The notes: generated by a model not told the origin, from the sequence alone. DNA of 64,000 nucleotides from an uncultured Rhodobacterales bacterium (GCA_903873585.1 CAIQOV010000021.1:62001-126000), one strand, 5' to 3'. Positions 9,840 to 20,088 are shown, counted from the first letter of the stretch. Made by a program: numbers and translations.

Positions 9840-10477
9840 GCCTGACGGTTCTGGTCGATTACGACAGCGGCAATCTGCATTCGGCTGAAAAAGCCTTTCA
9901 GCGCATGGCGTTGGAAACGGGTGCGGGAACCGTGCTTGTGTCGTCGCGCCCCGAAGATGTCGCCCGTGCGGACCGCATCGTTCTGCCGGGGGATGGGGCC
10001 TTTCCGTCATGCAGGCGCGCCCTTGGCAGTTACGGCGGGCTGTTTGAGGCGATTGAAGAGGCTGTCACCGTCAAGGCGCGCCCCTTCCTTGGCATCTGCG
10101 TGGGTATGCAGATGATGGCCACTTGGGGGCGCGAATACGAAAACACCCAAGGCTTTGGCTGGATTCCGGGCGAGGTGGTCAAGATCACCCCGCAAGACAA
10201 GGCCCTAAAAGTGCCGCATATGGGGTGGAATGATCTGGTGATCGACCACGATCATCCCGTTCTGGCGGGGCTTCAAACCGGCGATCACGCCTATTTTGTG
10301 CATTCATACCATTTCAAAGTCACCCACCCCGCCCAACGCTTGGCGCATGTTGACTATGCAGGCGATGTCACCGCCATCATCGGGCGCGATACAATGGTGG
10401 GCACGCAGTTTCACCCTGAAAAAAGTCAGGCGACCGGCTTGCACCTGATCGCCAACTTTTTGTCGTGGAAGCCTTAA
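9836..10477 (+). CDS. hisH: Imidazole glycerol phosphate synthase, glutaminase subunit
   Basis: 213 residues, class I glutamine amidotransferase. It feeds ammonia to HisF. Catalytic Cys lies in FLGICVGMQ and the His/Glu pair in [16 protein letters not shown] and VPHMGWND are typical of HisH. It overlaps hisB by 4 bases. The partner hisF lies about 1.3 kb downstream, beyond a gene on the opposite strand and hisA. Confidence 0.97.
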   Translation: MSLTVLVDYDSGNLHSAEKAFQRMALETGAGTVLVSSRPEDVARADRIVLPGDGAFPSCRRALGSYGGLFEAIEEAVTVKARPFLGICVGMQMMATWGREYENTQGFGWIPGEVVKITPQDKALKVPHMGWNDLVIDHDHPVLAGLQTGDHAYFVHSYHFKVTHPAQRLAHVDYAGDVTAIIGRDTMVGTQFHPEKSQATGLHLIANFLSWKP

Positions 10478-10486
10478 GGTAGCGTC

Positions 10487-10873
10487 TTAGCCTGCGACCT
10501 TGGTCCAGCCCAAAGTCTTGCACAAAACCGAGCAGACTTTCACGTTCAACGTCTCACCGTCGACCGTCATCGAAGCCGAATAGGCCTTGTCGCCACCCGG
10601 TGCGACCAACTGCCCGTCGGTAAAGCTGCCCGCAGCGGCCAAAGTCATGCCGGTGATGATGGCCTTGCCCACGTCGCCGCCCGCTTGTTCCGCACCCGCG
10701 CTGTCAAACGCCTTCACCACCGTGCCGCACATTTTGTCGCCGCAAGGCGCAATTTGGACATAGGCATAGCCGCCCTTGTCATTGGGCGTGGTTTTCCAAA
10801 CACCTTCCACCGGATCAGCCAAAGCCACGCCAGCGCAAAGAATAGCCATCGTCGAAAGAATCAGTTTTTTCAT
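10487..10873 (-). CDS. DUF2147 periplasmic protein
   Basis: 128 residues. A signal peptide (MKKLILSTMAILCAGVALA) precedes a DUF2147-type domain: DPVEGVWKTTPNDKGGYAYV, PCGDKMCGTVV, and a C-terminal LCKTLGWTKV, all matching the family pattern. The biochemical role of the family is not established; four cysteines could form disulfides after export. It lies on the opposite strand inside the his block, convergent with hisH (9-bp gap) and divergent from hisA. Confidence 0.85.
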   Translation of the reverse strand: MKKLILSTMAILCAGVALADPVEGVWKTTPNDKGGYAYVQIAPCGDKMCGTVVKAFDSAGAEQAGGDVGKAIITGMTLAAAGSFTDGQLVAPGGDKAYSASMTVDGETLNVKVCSVLCKTLGWTKVAG

Positions 10874-11002
10874 AGTTTGCTCCTGTGATGGCTGCTTATC
10901 CCAAACCCGCGCGGCCCTGTCTACCTGCTCAATAGTGCACCACCTTCTCTTGCCCTAAGCCCCACTTGCGCCTAAACACGCCCCACGTTTTGGAGTGCCG
11001 CC

Positions 11003-11725
11003 ATGATCCTTTACCCCGCCATTGATCTGAAAGACGGCCAATGTGTGCGCCTGTTGCGCGGTGAGATGTCTGCCGCCACCGTCTTTGGCGACGATCCCGC
11101 CGCCCAAGCCGCAAAGTTCGTGGCCGCAGGCTGTGCGTGGCTGCATCTGGTTGACCTGAACGGTGCCTTCGCCGGCACCCCCGTCAACGCCGCAGCGGTC
11201 GAGGCGATCTTGGCCAGCGTGAATGTGCCCTGCCAACTTGGCGGCGGCATCCGCGATATGGCCACGATCGAAATGTGGCTGACCAAGGGCCTTGCCCGTG
11301 TGATCTTGGGCACGGTTGCGGTTGAAAACCCCGATCTCGTGCGCCAAGCCGCACGCGCCTTTCCCGGCCAAGTCGCCGTGGGAATCGACGCGCGCAAGGG
11401 CTTTGTTGCCACCAAAGGCTGGGCCACGGAAACCAACGTCCAAGCCAGTGACCTTGCCCGCAGCTTTGAAGACGCAGGCGTGGCCGCGCTGATCTACACC
11501 GACATTGACCGTGACGGCGCAATGCAAGGCCCCAATATCGCAGCCACCCAAGCCCTGTCGCGCGCTGTCACGATCCCTGTCATCGCCTCGGGCGGGGTCA
11601 GCACCATGGCCGACCTGATAGCGCTGCGCGACACGGGCACCATCGCGGGGGCCATATCCGGCCGCGCGCTGTATGATGGCGCAATTGACCTGACCGCCGC
11701 CTTGGCCGCCCTAAAACAGCGCTAA
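11003..11725 (+). CDS. hisA: ProFAR isomerase
   Basis: 240 residues, TIM barrel. Isomerises ProFAR to PRFAR in histidine synthesis. The N-terminal [17 protein letters not shown] carries the first catalytic Asp. [26 protein letters not shown] (second catalytic region) and [12 protein letters not shown] are conserved. TTTTGGAGTGCCGCC upstream gives a weak GGAG ribosome site. hisF follows after 39 bp. Confidence 0.97.
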   Translation: MILYPAIDLKDGQCVRLLRGEMSAATVFGDDPAAQAAKFVAAGCAWLHLVDLNGAFAGTPVNAAAVEAILASVNVPCQLGGGIRDMATIEMWLTKGLARVILGTVAVENPDLVRQAARAFPGQVAVGIDARKGFVATKGWATETNVQASDLARSFEDAGVAALIYTDIDRDGAMQGPNIAATQALSRAVTIPVIASGGVSTMADLIALRDTGTIAGAISGRALYDGAIDLTAALAALKQR

Positions 11726-11764
11726 AGCCTTTGCGCTCACCCGCATTGCCCCTATAAAGACCCC

Positions 11765-12526
11765 ATGCTCAAAACCCGCCTCATCCCCTGCCTTGATGTC
11801 GCCGATGGCCGCGTGGTCAAAGGGGTGAACTTCACCAACCTGATCGACGCAGGCGATCCAGTGCAAGCCGCGCGCGCCTATGATGCGGCAGGCGCGGATG
11901 AGCTATGTTTTTTAGACATCCACGCCACCCATGAAAACCGTGGCACGATGTTTGATCTGGTGACCCGCACCGCCGAGCAATGCTTTATGCCGCTGACCGT
12001 GGGCGGCGGGGTGCGCAGCCACCACGATGTGCGCGCCTTGCTGCTGGCAGGGGCTGATAAGGTCAGCTTCAACTCTGCCGCCGTGGCCAACCCCGATGTC
12101 GTGGCCGAGGCCGCCGACAGGTTTGGCTCGCAATGTATCGTCGTGGCGATAGATGCCAAAACCGTAGCCCCCGGCCGGTGGGAGATTTTCACCCACGGCG
12201 GGCGCAAAGCGACTGGCATTGACGCGGTGGAATTCGCCCGCACCGTGGCGGCCAAAGGCGCTGGCGAAATCCTTTTGACCTCAATGGACCGTGACGGCAC
12301 CAAGGGTGGCTACAACCTGCCCCTGACGCGCGCCATCGTCGATGCGGTGGGCGTGCCCGTCATCGCCTCGGGCGGGGTTGGCACGCTCGACCATCTGGTC
12401 GAAGGTGTGCTGCAAGGCGGTGCCTCGGCGGTGCTGGCCGCCTCTATCTTCCACTTTGGCACCTTCACCCTGCCCCAAGCCAAAGCCCATATGCAGGCCG
12501 CAGGCATCCCCATGAGGCTGTCATGA
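11765..12526 (+). CDS. hisF: Imidazole glycerol phosphate synthase, cyclase subunit
   Basis: 253 residues, TIM barrel partner of HisH. Makes imidazoleglycerol phosphate and AICAR. It shows [17 protein letters not shown] (catalytic Asp11 region), [32 protein letters not shown] (second catalytic Asp) and [11 protein letters not shown]. It overlaps hisE by ATGA. Confidence 0.97.
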   Translation: MLKTRLIPCLDVADGRVVKGVNFTNLIDAGDPVQAARAYDAAGADELCFLDIHATHENRGTMFDLVTRTAEQCFMPLTVGGGVRSHHDVRALLLAGADKVSFNSAAVANPDVVAEAADRFGSQCIVVAIDAKTVAPGRWEIFTHGGRKATGIDAVEFARTVAAKGAGEILLTSMDRDGTKGGYNLPLTRAIVDAVGVPVIASGGVGTLDHLVEGVLQGGASAVLAASIFHFGTFTLPQAKAHMQAAGIPMRLS

Positions 12527-12834
12527 CCAACGCCCTCACCCGCCTCGCCGCGACCATCGCCGCGCGCAAAGGCGCTGATCCTGAAAGCTCTTGGACAGCC
12601 AAGCTTCTGGCCAAAGGCCCCGAAAAATGCGCTGAAAAGTTCGGCGAAGAGGCGGTTGAAGCCATCATCGAGGCGGTGAAGGGCGACAAGGCGAAACTCA
12701 CAACCGAAGCCGCAGATGTGCTCTACCACCTCCTCGTCATGCTCGCCGCCCGCGATGTCACGCTTCAGGATGTGCTGGCCGAACTCGACAAACGCGCAGG
12801 CACCTCCGGGCTCGCCGAAAAAGCCGCACGCTAG
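12523..12834 (+). CDS. hisE: Phosphoribosyl-ATP pyrophosphatase
   Basis: 103 residues, all-alpha MazG-like fold. Hydrolyses phosphoribosyl-ATP at the second step of histidine synthesis. It shows [24 protein letters not shown], followed by [15 protein letters not shown]. It is the stand-alone HisE form without a fused HisI domain. It is coupled to hisF by a 4-base overlap and ends the plus-strand his run. Confidence 0.95.
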   Translation: MTNALTRLAATIAARKGADPESSWTAKLLAKGPEKCAEKFGEEAVEAIIEAVKGDKAKLTTEAADVLYHLLVMLAARDVTLQDVLAELDKRAGTSGLAEKAAR

Positions 12835-12849
12835 GGCCAAACGCCCCTT

Positions 12850-12907
12850 CCCCTTTCATACATGCACAAATATCCCGGGGGGGTCCAGGGGGGCAGCGCC
12901 CCCCGGC
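12850..12907 (-). repeat. Dispersed GC-hairpin repeat, copy C
   Basis: On the minus strand: hairpin GGGGGGCGCTGCCCCCC, then TGGACCCCCCCGGGATATTTG, then TGCATGTATGAAAGGGG. It occupies the gap between the convergent hisE and ychF genes and may also serve as a terminator there. Confidence 0.75.
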
Positions 12908-12928
12908 CTTCCGGCGGCCGCAGGCCCC

Positions 12929-14026
12929 TTAGGCGTTGAACAAAAAGTGCAACACGTCGCCGTCTTTGACCTCATAGGTCTTGCCTTCGACACGGAACTT
13001 GCCCGCTTCCTTGGCCCCCGCCTCGCCATTGCCCGCAACATAATCGGCATAGCCGATGGTTTCAGACCGGATAAAGCCCTTCTCGAAATCGCCGTGGATC
13101 ACGCCTGCCGCTTGCGGGGCAAGGGTGCCCTTGAGGATCGTCCAAGCGCGCGCCTCTTTCGGGCCGATGGTGAAATAGGTCTGCAAGCCCAACAGCTCAT
13201 AGCCCGAACGGATCAACCGATCCAAGCCCGCCTCAGCCAAGCCCATTTCTTCCAAGAACATCGCCGCCTCGTCAGCGGCCAACTGGCTGATCTCTTCCTC
13301 GATCCGGGCCGAGATGACAACCGAAGCCGCCCCTTGCGCCTTGGCCATCGCGGCCACGCGGTCAGACTGGCTGTTGCCCTTGGCAGCGCAAGCCTCTTCC
13401 ACGTTGCAAACATACAGCACAGGCTTTGAGGTCAGCAGTTGCAGCAAGCGCCACGCGCGCAGGTCGTCTTCGCCCACCTGAACCGTGCGCGCCGGTTTGC
13501 CCGCTTCCAGCGCCACTTGCGCCAAGGCCAGCAGGCGGTCTTGATCGACCAGTTCCTTATCGCCGCCCTTGATCTTGCGCGCCAAACCCGCACGGCGGCG
13601 TTCGATCGATTCCAGATCAGACAGCATCAACTCGGTTTCAATCGTCTCGGCATCGGCCACGGGGTCAATGCGGCCTTCGACATGGGTGATATCGCCGTCT
13701 TCAAAGCAGCGCAGCACATGGGCAATGGCGTCACATTCGCGGATATTGGCCAAAAACTGGTTGCCCAAGCCCTCGCCCTTAGATGCACCCCGCACCAGCC
13801 CCGCGATGTCGACAAAGGTCATGCGAGTCGGAATAATTTGCTTAGACCCTGCAATTTCCGCCAATTTATCCAGCCGTGCATCGGGCACAGCCACTTCGCC
13901 CACGTTGGGTTCAATCGTGCAAAACGGAAAGTTTGCCGCCTGAGCGGCAGCTGTTCTGGTCAAGGCATTGAAAAGGGTGGATTTTCCCACATTCGGCAAA
14001 CCCACGATACCCATTTTGAAACCCAT
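12929..14026 (-). CDS. ychF: Redox-regulated ATPase/GTPase YchF (OLA1 family)
   Basis: 365 residues. TRAFAC P-loop NTPase with ATP preference, linked to ribosomes and stress responses in other bacteria. It shows G1 GLPNVGKST at residues 9-17, G3 [10 protein letters not shown] followed by GEGLGNQFL, a coiled-coil insertion (about 125-185), and a C-terminal TGS domain ([39 protein letters not shown]). The family has an altered G4 motif, which fits the absence of NKxD here. It is convergent with hisE and divergent from trpA. Confidence 0.96.
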   Translation of the reverse strand: MGFKMGIVGLPNVGKSTLFNALTRTAAAQAANFPFCTIEPNVGEVAVPDARLDKLAEIAGSKQIIPTRMTFVDIAGLVRGASKGEGLGNQFLANIRECDAIAHVLRCFEDGDITHVEGRIDPVADAETIETELMLSDLESIERRRAGLARKIKGGDKELVDQDRLLALAQVALEAGKPARTVQVGEDDLRAWRLLQLLTSKPVLYVCNVEEACAAKGNSQSDRVAAMAKAQGAASVVISARIEEEISQLAADEAAMFLEEMGLAEAGLDRLIRSGYELLGLQTYFTIGPKEARAWTILKGTLAPQAAGVIHGDFEKGFIRSETIGYADYVAGNGEAGAKEAGKFRVEGKTYEVKDGDVLHFLFNA

Positions 14027-14227
14027 GACACCCTCCGCTTTTTCACCCTCGCGGCATAGGAGGCGGGGGGCTTTTGGTCAAGGGGGCGCTCAAGCTCCAA
14101 AGGCCCCTGCGCGGCATTGCGTGTCAAAAAACGGCGCAGATGGCCTGTGCGAAGGCCCAAGCCATTGCTTTTCCCCGCGCCCAAGTGCACATCGGACCCA
14201 ACATTTCTTTTGGCAAAGATCGCTGAC

Positions 14228-15019
14228 ATGACCCGAATCGATGACACTTTCGCCCGTCTTTCCACCCAAAACCGCAAGGCCTTTGTTGCCTATATCATGG
14301 CAGGCGACCCCGATGTGGCCACCGCTTTGGCCGTGATGAAGGGCCTGCCCGCCGCTGGTGTCGACATCATCGAACTGGGCCTGCCCTTCACCGACCCGAT
14401 GGCCGATGGCCCCACGATCCAACTGGCGGGCCAACGCGCGTTAGAAGGCGGGATGACGCTGGATAAAACCCTGCAAATGGTGCGCGATTTTCGCGCATTC
14501 GACAGCACCACCCCCATCGTGCTGATGGGCTATTACAACCCGATCTATGCACGCGGGGTTGATCTGTTCCTGACCCAAGCGAAAGACGCCGGAATTGACG
14601 GGTTGATCATCGTTGACCTGCCGCCCGAAGAAGACGCCGAACTGTGCATTCCGGCGCAAAAAGCAGGCCTCAACTTCATCCGCCTTGCCACCCCTACCAC
14701 CGACAACAAACGCCTGCCCAAGGTTTTGCAAAACACGTCCGGCTTTGTGTACTACGTCTCGATCACCGGCATCACCGGCGCTGCGGCGGCCTTGGCGGTC
14801 GATGTCGCCCCCGAAGTGGCGCGGATCAAGTCGCAGACCAAGCTGCCGATCATCGTGGGCTTTGGCATCAACACCCCCGAAGCTGCGCAGGGCATCGCCT
14901 CGGTTGCCGATGGCTGTGTGGTCGGCTCTGCCATCGTCAAGCAAATCGGCGAGGGGCGTCCGGTTTCCGACGTTCTGGCCTTTGTGGCCAGCCTTGCCGC
15001 AGGCGCGCACCGCGCCTGA
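14228..15019 (+). CDS. trpA: Tryptophan synthase alpha chain
   Basis: 263 residues. Cleaves indoleglycerol phosphate to indole and glyceraldehyde-3-phosphate; indole passes to TrpB. Catalytic Glu and Asp lie in [42 protein letters not shown] and VGFGINTPE are conserved. ATG 14228 begins the conserved [11 protein letters not shown]; the open frame extends further upstream but the extra residues look non-coding. trpB is not adjacent here. Its stop overlaps the next gene (TGATG). Confidence 0.97.
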   Translation: MTRIDDTFARLSTQNRKAFVAYIMAGDPDVATALAVMKGLPAAGVDIIELGLPFTDPMADGPTIQLAGQRALEGGMTLDKTLQMVRDFRAFDSTTPIVLMGYYNPIYARGVDLFLTQAKDAGIDGLIIVDLPPEEDAELCIPAQKAGLNFIRLATPTTDNKRLPKVLQNTSGFVYYVSITGITGAAAALAVDVAPEVARIKSQTKLPIIVGFGINTPEAAQGIASVADGCVVGSAIVKQIGEGRPVSDVLAFVASLAAGAHRA

Positions 15020-15477
15020 TGCGCGACCTTGGCTATGCAAAGCTTTTGGCCGACAGTTTCGAACGCCTGACGGGCCGCCCTTTGGGCGACCCTTGGGGCC
15101 TATCGCAGCCCTTGGTATCGCACGGCACCGAAGATGACCCGATCTTTCGCTACGCCAACCCCGCAGCCTTAACCCTGTGGGAGATGGATTGGGACAGCTT
15201 CACCAAACTGCCCTCGCGCCTTTCGGCTCAAGATGACCCCGCCATCCAAACCGACCGCAGCGCCTATCTCGCACAAGCGGCGGTTCAGGGCTTTGTCAGC
15301 GATTACCAAGGCATTCGCATTTCCGCCACAGGTCGGCGGTTTCGCATTGCTGATACGATCTTATGGACAGTGACTGACACCACGGGCATCCGTCATGGCC
15401 AAGCCGCCCTTATCGGGCGGGTGGAAAGGCTGGATGAGGGCCGCTTTGCCCCTGTCCTTCCCGAACAAGGGCGTTAA
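15019..15477 (+). CDS. MEKHLA-domain protein, coupled to trpA
   Basis: 152 residues. Matches the MEKHLA family, a PAS-like fold also found at the C-terminus of plant HD-ZIP III proteins: LLADSFERLTGRPL, VSHGTEDDPIFRYANPAALTLWEMDWDSFTKLPSRLSA, and GRRFRIADTILWTVTD. No catalytic motif is visible. A role as a sensory or ligand-binding protein is only inferred. The ATG overlaps the trpA stop by one base, so it is probably translated by re-initiation from trpA. Confidence 0.82.
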   Translation: MRDLGYAKLLADSFERLTGRPLGDPWGLSQPLVSHGTEDDPIFRYANPAALTLWEMDWDSFTKLPSRLSAQDDPAIQTDRSAYLAQAAVQGFVSDYQGIRISATGRRFRIADTILWTVTDTTGIRHGQAALIGRVERLDEGRFAPVLPEQGR

Positions 15478-15506
15478 ACTGACGGCAAATCACGCCCGAG
15501 GATCTT

Positions 15507-16670
15507 ATGCCCATCATCACCTGTATCGAAGACCTCAAACAAATGCACCGCCGCAAAGTGCCCAAGATGTTTTGGGACTATTGCGAAAGCGGGTCTTATA
15601 CCGAACAAACCTTTGGCGAAAACAGCAGCGATTTTCACAAGATCCGCCTGCGTCAACGGGTCGCGCGCGACCTGTCAGGGCGCACGACTGCGACCACCAT
15701 GATGGGGCGCGATGTGGCGATGCCCGTGGCACTGTCACCCGTAGGGTCTGCCGGAATGCAATCGGCCGATGGCGAGATCAAAGCCGCCCGCGCGGCCGAA
15801 GCCTTCGGGGTGCCCTTTACCCTGTCAACTTTTGCGATTTGTTCCATCGAAGACATCGCGGCCCATACCAAAGCGCCCTTTTGGTTTCAGCTTTACGTCA
15901 TGCGCGACGAAGATTTCGTTGACGGCTTGATCGAGCGCGCCCGCAACGCCGGATGCGATGCTTTGGTGCTCACGCTTGATCTGCAAATTCTGGGCCAGCG
16001 CCACAAAGACATCAAAAACGGCCTCACCGCCCCGCCCCGCATGACACCGCGCAACCTGTTGGATATGGCGCTGCATCCGGCATGGTCTTACGGCATGGCC
16101 ACGACCAAACGGCGCACCTTTCGCAATGTGGTGGGCCATGCCAAGGGCGTGGTCAGTTTGCGCGATCTGAACGCTTGGTCGAACGAGAATTACGACCCCC
16201 AGTTGGATTGGGGCAAGGTGCGCAAGCTGCGCGACAAATGGGGTGGCAAGCTGATCTTAAAGGGCATTTTAGATGCCGAAGATGCCCGCATGGCTTTGGA
16301 TGTGGGGGCAGATGCCATCCTTGTATCCAACCACGGCGGTCGGCAGCTCGACGGCGCGCTGTCGACCATCCGCAGCCTGCCCCAAGTGGTGCGCGCCGTG
16401 GGCGACCAGATGGAGGTGTATCTGGATGGCGGCATCCGATCCGGCCAAGATGTGCTAAAGGCGCTGGCGATGGGGGCCAAATCAACCTTCATCGGGCGCA
16501 GTTTTCTGTATGGCCTTGGCGCGATGGGGCAAGCGGGTGTGACGAGTACCTTGCAAGTGATCCAGAAGGAAATCGACATCACCATGGCCCTGTGCGGTGT
16601 GCAGCACGCGCGCGAGTTTTCTCGTGACCACGTTCTGGTGCCCGAAGGGTTTGAGGGGCGTTGGGAATGA
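15507..16670 (+). CDS. lldD: FMN-dependent L-lactate dehydrogenase (alpha-hydroxy-acid dehydrogenase)
   Basis: 387 residues. FMN-dependent 2-hydroxy-acid oxidase/dehydrogenase family. It probably oxidises L-lactate to pyruvate at the inner membrane. Conserved features: N-terminal VPKMFWDYCESGSYTEQT, ALSPVGSAGMQ, the catalytic histidine in SNHGGRQLDGA, and FMN-phosphate loop LDGGIRSGQDVLKALAMGAK. Glycolate oxidase and mandelate dehydrogenase share the fold, so the substrate is not certain. Its stop overlaps the following hydrolase by ATGA. Confidence 0.88.
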   Translation: MPIITCIEDLKQMHRRKVPKMFWDYCESGSYTEQTFGENSSDFHKIRLRQRVARDLSGRTTATTMMGRDVAMPVALSPVGSAGMQSADGEIKAARAAEAFGVPFTLSTFAICSIEDIAAHTKAPFWFQLYVMRDEDFVDGLIERARNAGCDALVLTLDLQILGQRHKDIKNGLTAPPRMTPRNLLDMALHPAWSYGMATTKRRTFRNVVGHAKGVVSLRDLNAWSNENYDPQLDWGKVRKLRDKWGGKLILKGILDAEDARMALDVGADAILVSNHGGRQLDGALSTIRSLPQVVRAVGDQMEVYLDGGIRSGQDVLKALAMGAKSTFIGRSFLYGLGAMGQAGVTSTLQVIQKEIDITMALCGVQHAREFSRDHVLVPEGFEGRWE

Positions 16671-17476
16671 TCGAAACCCTGCTGCACTTTGCCGTGCAAG
16701 GCCAGCGCGTCACCGGCACGTTGTGCCTGCCGCAAGGCGCCCCTGCCCCCGTGGTTTTGATGGTGCATGGCTTTACCGGATCACGCGATGAAATGGCGGT
16801 AACGGGCACGGGGGAAGGTGTGTTCTCACGCTCGGCCCGCCGCTTGGCACAGCTTGGGCTGGCATCGCTGCGGATAGATTGTCGCGGCAGCGGCACGTCA
16901 GAAGGCGATTTTGCCGACACAACCTATGAAGGCCAAATCGCTGACGCGCTGGCGGCTTTGCAGGTGCTTTCTGATGAACCGCGCGTACAAGGCAAGCGCG
17001 CGGCTTTGCTGGGGTGGAGCCAAGGCGGCTTGGTTTGCGCCTGTGTCGCTGCGCGCAGCCAACTGCCCTTGGCCACGGCACTTTGGGCGGCAGTCGCTGA
17101 TCCGGTGGAAAGCATCGGCGGGATATTGGGCGCGGATGTTATAGCCGCAGGGTTGAAAACAGGCGATCAAGCGCTGAACATCGTGGTGCATGACAAGACG
17201 ATTGCTTTGAAGCAGGGCTATTTTGACGGGATGAAGACCTTAAAGCCCGCCGATGAAATTCGGCGCTATGCGGGGCCGTTGTTTGTCGCACACGGGCTGG
17301 CCGACACCGCCGTTCTGCCCCATGCCGCAGATACGTTTCTGGCCGCGCATAAGGGCAAGCAACAAGCGTGGATCACCGATATGGACCATTCGTTTAACGC
17401 AACCCAAGGGCCTGAAATGCTTGACCGTTTGCTAGACGCTACGGCAGGTTTCTTCAAACTCAACGGGTTGGCTTAA
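16667..17476 (+). CDS. Alpha/beta hydrolase (serine esterase/acylhydrolase type)
   Basis: 269 residues. The alpha/beta hydrolase fold is seen in VLMVHGFTGSRDEM, the nucleophile elbow GWSQGG (Ser about 119), an acid candidate in HGLADTAV, and the catalytic His in DMDHSFN near the C-terminus. The substrate is unknown; family members act as esterases, lipases or feruloyl esterases. ATG 16667 overlaps the lldD stop, suggesting co-translation with lldD. Its 3' end overlaps the convergent MFS gene by 17 bp. Confidence 0.85.
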   Translation: MIETLLHFAVQGQRVTGTLCLPQGAPAPVVLMVHGFTGSRDEMAVTGTGEGVFSRSARRLAQLGLASLRIDCRGSGTSEGDFADTTYEGQIADALAALQVLSDEPRVQGKRAALLGWSQGGLVCACVAARSQLPLATALWAAVADPVESIGGILGADVIAAGLKTGDQALNIVVHDKTIALKQGYFDGMKTLKPADEIRRYAGPLFVAHGLADTAVLPHAADTFLAAHKGKQQAWITDMDHSFNATQGPEMLDRLLDATAGFFKLNGLA

Positions 17477-18608
17477 GGCGCGCCAGTAGCGGAGCCAGCA
17501 GCCAGACAAAGCCCAAAAGGGCCGCGGTAAAGACAAAAGCGGCGCGCAGGCCCAAACCGCCCGCAATCATCCCCACAAGGGGCGGACCCACGAAATATCC
17601 CGCATAGCCCAGCATCGTGGCACGTGCCACAGCGCGGGCGCGGGCTTCCGGTGCGGCCATGGTGCCCACCAAGGTAAAGGCTGTGGGCGCAATGACCGAC
17701 GATCCGATGCCCATCACGATAAACCCCGCATAGGCCAAGAACGGGCTGGCCGCTAAGGCCACCGCCAAGGCCCCGCATGCCGAAATCGCCGCACCGATCA
17801 GCAACAGGCGCAGCGCACTGATCTTGGCCGATAGGCCGTGCCCGAACACCCGCGCCGTGCCCATCGTCAGCGCCAAAACGGCAGGCCCCGCCGACCCCAA
17901 TGCGGCCGACCCGTGCAGGGTCTTTTCGATATGCAAGGCTGACCAGCTTTCAGCGGCATTCTCGCTCATGAAGGCGATCAGCACGATGGCCCCGCCGATC
18001 ACAGGGATCAAGCCAAGGCTGGGGCTGGTGCCTTCGGGTGGGGCGCGCAATCCGTCGATCTCACCCTTTGCCTCAAACGTCGCAAGGGCTGCCAACACGG
18101 CCAAGGCAACCGCCACGGCCATCACAACCGCAGGTGTTGCCCCCATCGACCGCAACGCGCCTGTGCCCAAAGCCCCCCCTGCATAGCCGAAAGAATAGGC
18201 GGCGTGGCACAGGTTCATCAAAGGTCGGCCCTGCGCCACCTCCATCGCTGAAACGCGGGCGTTCATCAAAACGTCCACCGCCCCTGTGGTGGCCCCGCAG
18301 ACCAGCATGGCGGCGGGGAACAGGTACCAAACGCCGGTTTGACCGGGCAAGATAAAGGCCAAAGCCATGCACAGGCTGGTGACGCCCAGAACATACCGCC
18401 CCAAAGCTTCGCTGACCCAAGGCGCTGCGCGCATCGCCAGCATTGCGGCCAAGGGGGTTAGAAACATCAAGAACCCCAAGCGGCTTTCGCTGACGCCCAG
18501 CATGGTTTTGATATCAGGCAAATCCGCGGCAAAACTGCCCCACAAGATGCCCATGGCAAAGAACGCCGCAAGCGCGGCGCGGGTGTGGCGCAGGGTGGAT
18601 AAGGTCAT
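17460..18608 (-). CDS. MFS transporter, about 12 membrane segments
   Basis: About 382 residues from ATG 18608 (MTLSTLRHTRAAL); an in-frame start 30 bases earlier is possible. The protein is hydrophobic throughout, with MFS-type loops such as APWVSEALGR between segments 2 and 3. It resembles the YbjJ-like efflux/uptake group (LPDIKTMLGVSESRLGFLMFLTPLAAM). No substrate can be read from sequence. It lies downstream of the class III aminotransferase, separated by a strong inverted repeat, so co-transcription is doubtful. Confidence 0.85.
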   Translation of the reverse strand: MTLSTLRHTRAALAAFFAMGILWGSFAADLPDIKTMLGVSESRLGFLMFLTPLAAMLAMRAAPWVSEALGRYVLGVTSLCMALAFILPGQTGVWYLFPAAMLVCGATTGAVDVLMNARVSAMEVAQGRPLMNLCHAAYSFGYAGGALGTGALRSMGATPAVVMAVAVALAVLAALATFEAKGEIDGLRAPPEGTSPSLGLIPVIGGAIVLIAFMSENAAESWSALHIEKTLHGSAALGSAGPAVLALTMGTARVFGHGLSAKISALRLLLIGAAISACGALAVALAASPFLAYAGFIVMGIGSSVIAPTAFTLVGTMAAPEARARAVARATMLGYAGYFVGPPLVGMIAGGLGLRAAFVFTAALLGFVWLLAPLLARLKPTR

Positions 18609-18642
18609 CATAAGGCTTGATAGAGCAGCGCAAGGCAAGCCA

Positions 18643-18689
18643 CTTGCCCAGTGCCGACAGGGGTTGGCCCGCCTGCGGCACTGGGCAAG
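18643..18689 (-). terminator. 14-bp perfect inverted repeat after aminotransferase gene
   Basis: CTTGCCCAGTGCCG (18643-18656) and CGGCACTGGGCAAG (18676-18689) are exact complements around a 19-base loop. It begins 5 bases beyond the aminotransferase stop. It has no clear T-run, so it may be a Rho-assisted terminator or mRNA-stabilising hairpin. Confidence 0.6.
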
Positions 18690-18693
18690 CGCT

Positions 18694-20088
18694 TTACGCC
18701 GATTTCAACAAGCCGTCAGCCTTCAGGCCAGCATAGCATTCATCCAGCGACTTGGTGGCGCGGGCGATCAGGATGTCAATTTCGTCAGTCGTGATCACCA
18801 AGGGGGGCGAGATGATCATGCGGTCGCCGACATGGCGCATGATCAGATCATTGGCAAAGCAACGCTCGCGGCAGCGGTAGCCGACAGTGCCGGTATCGGC
18901 AGCGAACTTGGCGCGGGTGGCTTTGTTGGGCGTCAAAGCGATAGAACCCATCAGGCCCACCAGTTTCGCCTCGCCCACCAAGGGATGGTCGGTCAGGGCT
19001 TGCCATTTGGCCCAAAGGTAGGGGTGGGCCACATCGCGCACGTGTTCGACGATGTGTTCTTCTTGCAGGATGCGGATGTTTTCCAAGGCCACGGCGGCGG
19101 CAACGGGATGGCCGGAATAGGTGTAGCCGTGGTTAAAATCACCGGCTGATCCCATCACCTCTGCCACTTCATCGCAGACAATCGACCCGCCGATGGGCTG
19201 GTAGCCAGACGACAGGCCCTTGGCGATGGTCATGATATGGGGCTTGATGCCAAAGGTTTCGCTGCCAAACCAGTTGCCAGTGCGACCAAAGCCGGTGATA
19301 ACTTCGTCGGCGATCAAGAGGATGCCGTATTTGTCAACGATGCGCTGAATTTCGGGCCAATAGGTTGACGGCGGAATGATCACCCCACCCGCACCCTGAA
19401 CCGGCTCGCCAATAAAGGCCGCGACGTTTTCAACGCCCAATTGCAGGATCATGGCTTCCAACTCACGCGCGCGCAGCAGGCCAAAGTCTTCGGGCGTCAT
19501 ATCGCCGCCCTGCTCCCACCAGTTCGGCTCGCCGATATGCACGATGCCCGCGATCTTGCCGCCATGGGCATGGATGCCCGACATGCCGCCCAAAGACCCG
19601 CCGCCCATGGTTGACCCGTGGTAGCCGTTGGTCCGTGCGATGATGATGCGCTTTTCGGGCTGGCCTTTGATGTCCCAATAGCGGCGCACCATGCGGATGT
19701 TGGTATCGTTCGCTTCGGACCCCGAGCCTGCGAAAAAGACGTGGTTCAGATCACCGGGTGCCACCTCGGCAATCTTGGCGGCGAGCGCGATGGCGGGGAT
19801 GTGGCTGGTTTGGAAGAAGGTGTTGTAATAAGACAGCTCCTCCATCTGGGCGGCGGCAGCTGCGGCCAATTCCTTGCGGCCATAGCCGATGTTGACGCAC
19901 CACAGGCCCGCCATGCCGTCGATGATGCGGTGGCCTTCGGTGTCGGTCAGCCAAACACCCTTGGCCGATTTCATGATGCGCGCGCCTTTTTTGGCAAGGG
20001 CGGAATTGTCGGTGAACGGGTGCATGTGGTGTGCCGCGTCTAGCGCTTGAAGCTCGGCTGTGGGCATGTGGTTGGTGATCTTGTTCAT
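18694..20088 (-). CDS. Class III (omega) aminotransferase
   Basis: 464 residues, PLP-dependent class III transaminase. The closest types are putrescine/beta-alanine:pyruvate aminotransferases, with FFAGSGSEANDTNIRM, GYHGSTMGGGSLGG, ADEVITGFGRTGNWFGS and the PLP lysine in TIAKGLSSGYQP near residue 289. It transfers an amino group from an amine such as putrescine, beta-alanine or taurine to a keto acid; the donor is unresolved. ATG 20088 (MNKITNHMP) is chosen over the upstream in-frame start because AAGGG lies 7 bases before it. A GntR gene on the same strand immediately upstream may regulate it. Confidence 0.88.
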   Translation of the reverse strand: MNKITNHMPTAELQALDAAHHMHPFTDNSALAKKGARIMKSAKGVWLTDTEGHRIIDGMAGLWCVNIGYGRKELAAAAAAQMEELSYYNTFFQTSHIPAIALAAKIAEVAPGDLNHVFFAGSGSEANDTNIRMVRRYWDIKGQPEKRIIIARTNGYHGSTMGGGSLGGMSGIHAHGGKIAGIVHIGEPNWWEQGGDMTPEDFGLLRARELEAMILQLGVENVAAFIGEPVQGAGGVIIPPSTYWPEIQRIVDKYGILLIADEVITGFGRTGNWFGSETFGIKPHIMTIAKGLSSGYQPIGGSIVCDEVAEVMGSAGDFNHGYTYSGHPVAAAVALENIRILQEEHIVEHVRDVAHPYLWAKWQALTDHPLVGEAKLVGLMGSIALTPNKATRAKFAADTGTVGYRCRERCFANDLIMRHVGDRMIISPPLVITTDEIDILIARATKSLDECYAGLKADGLLKSA

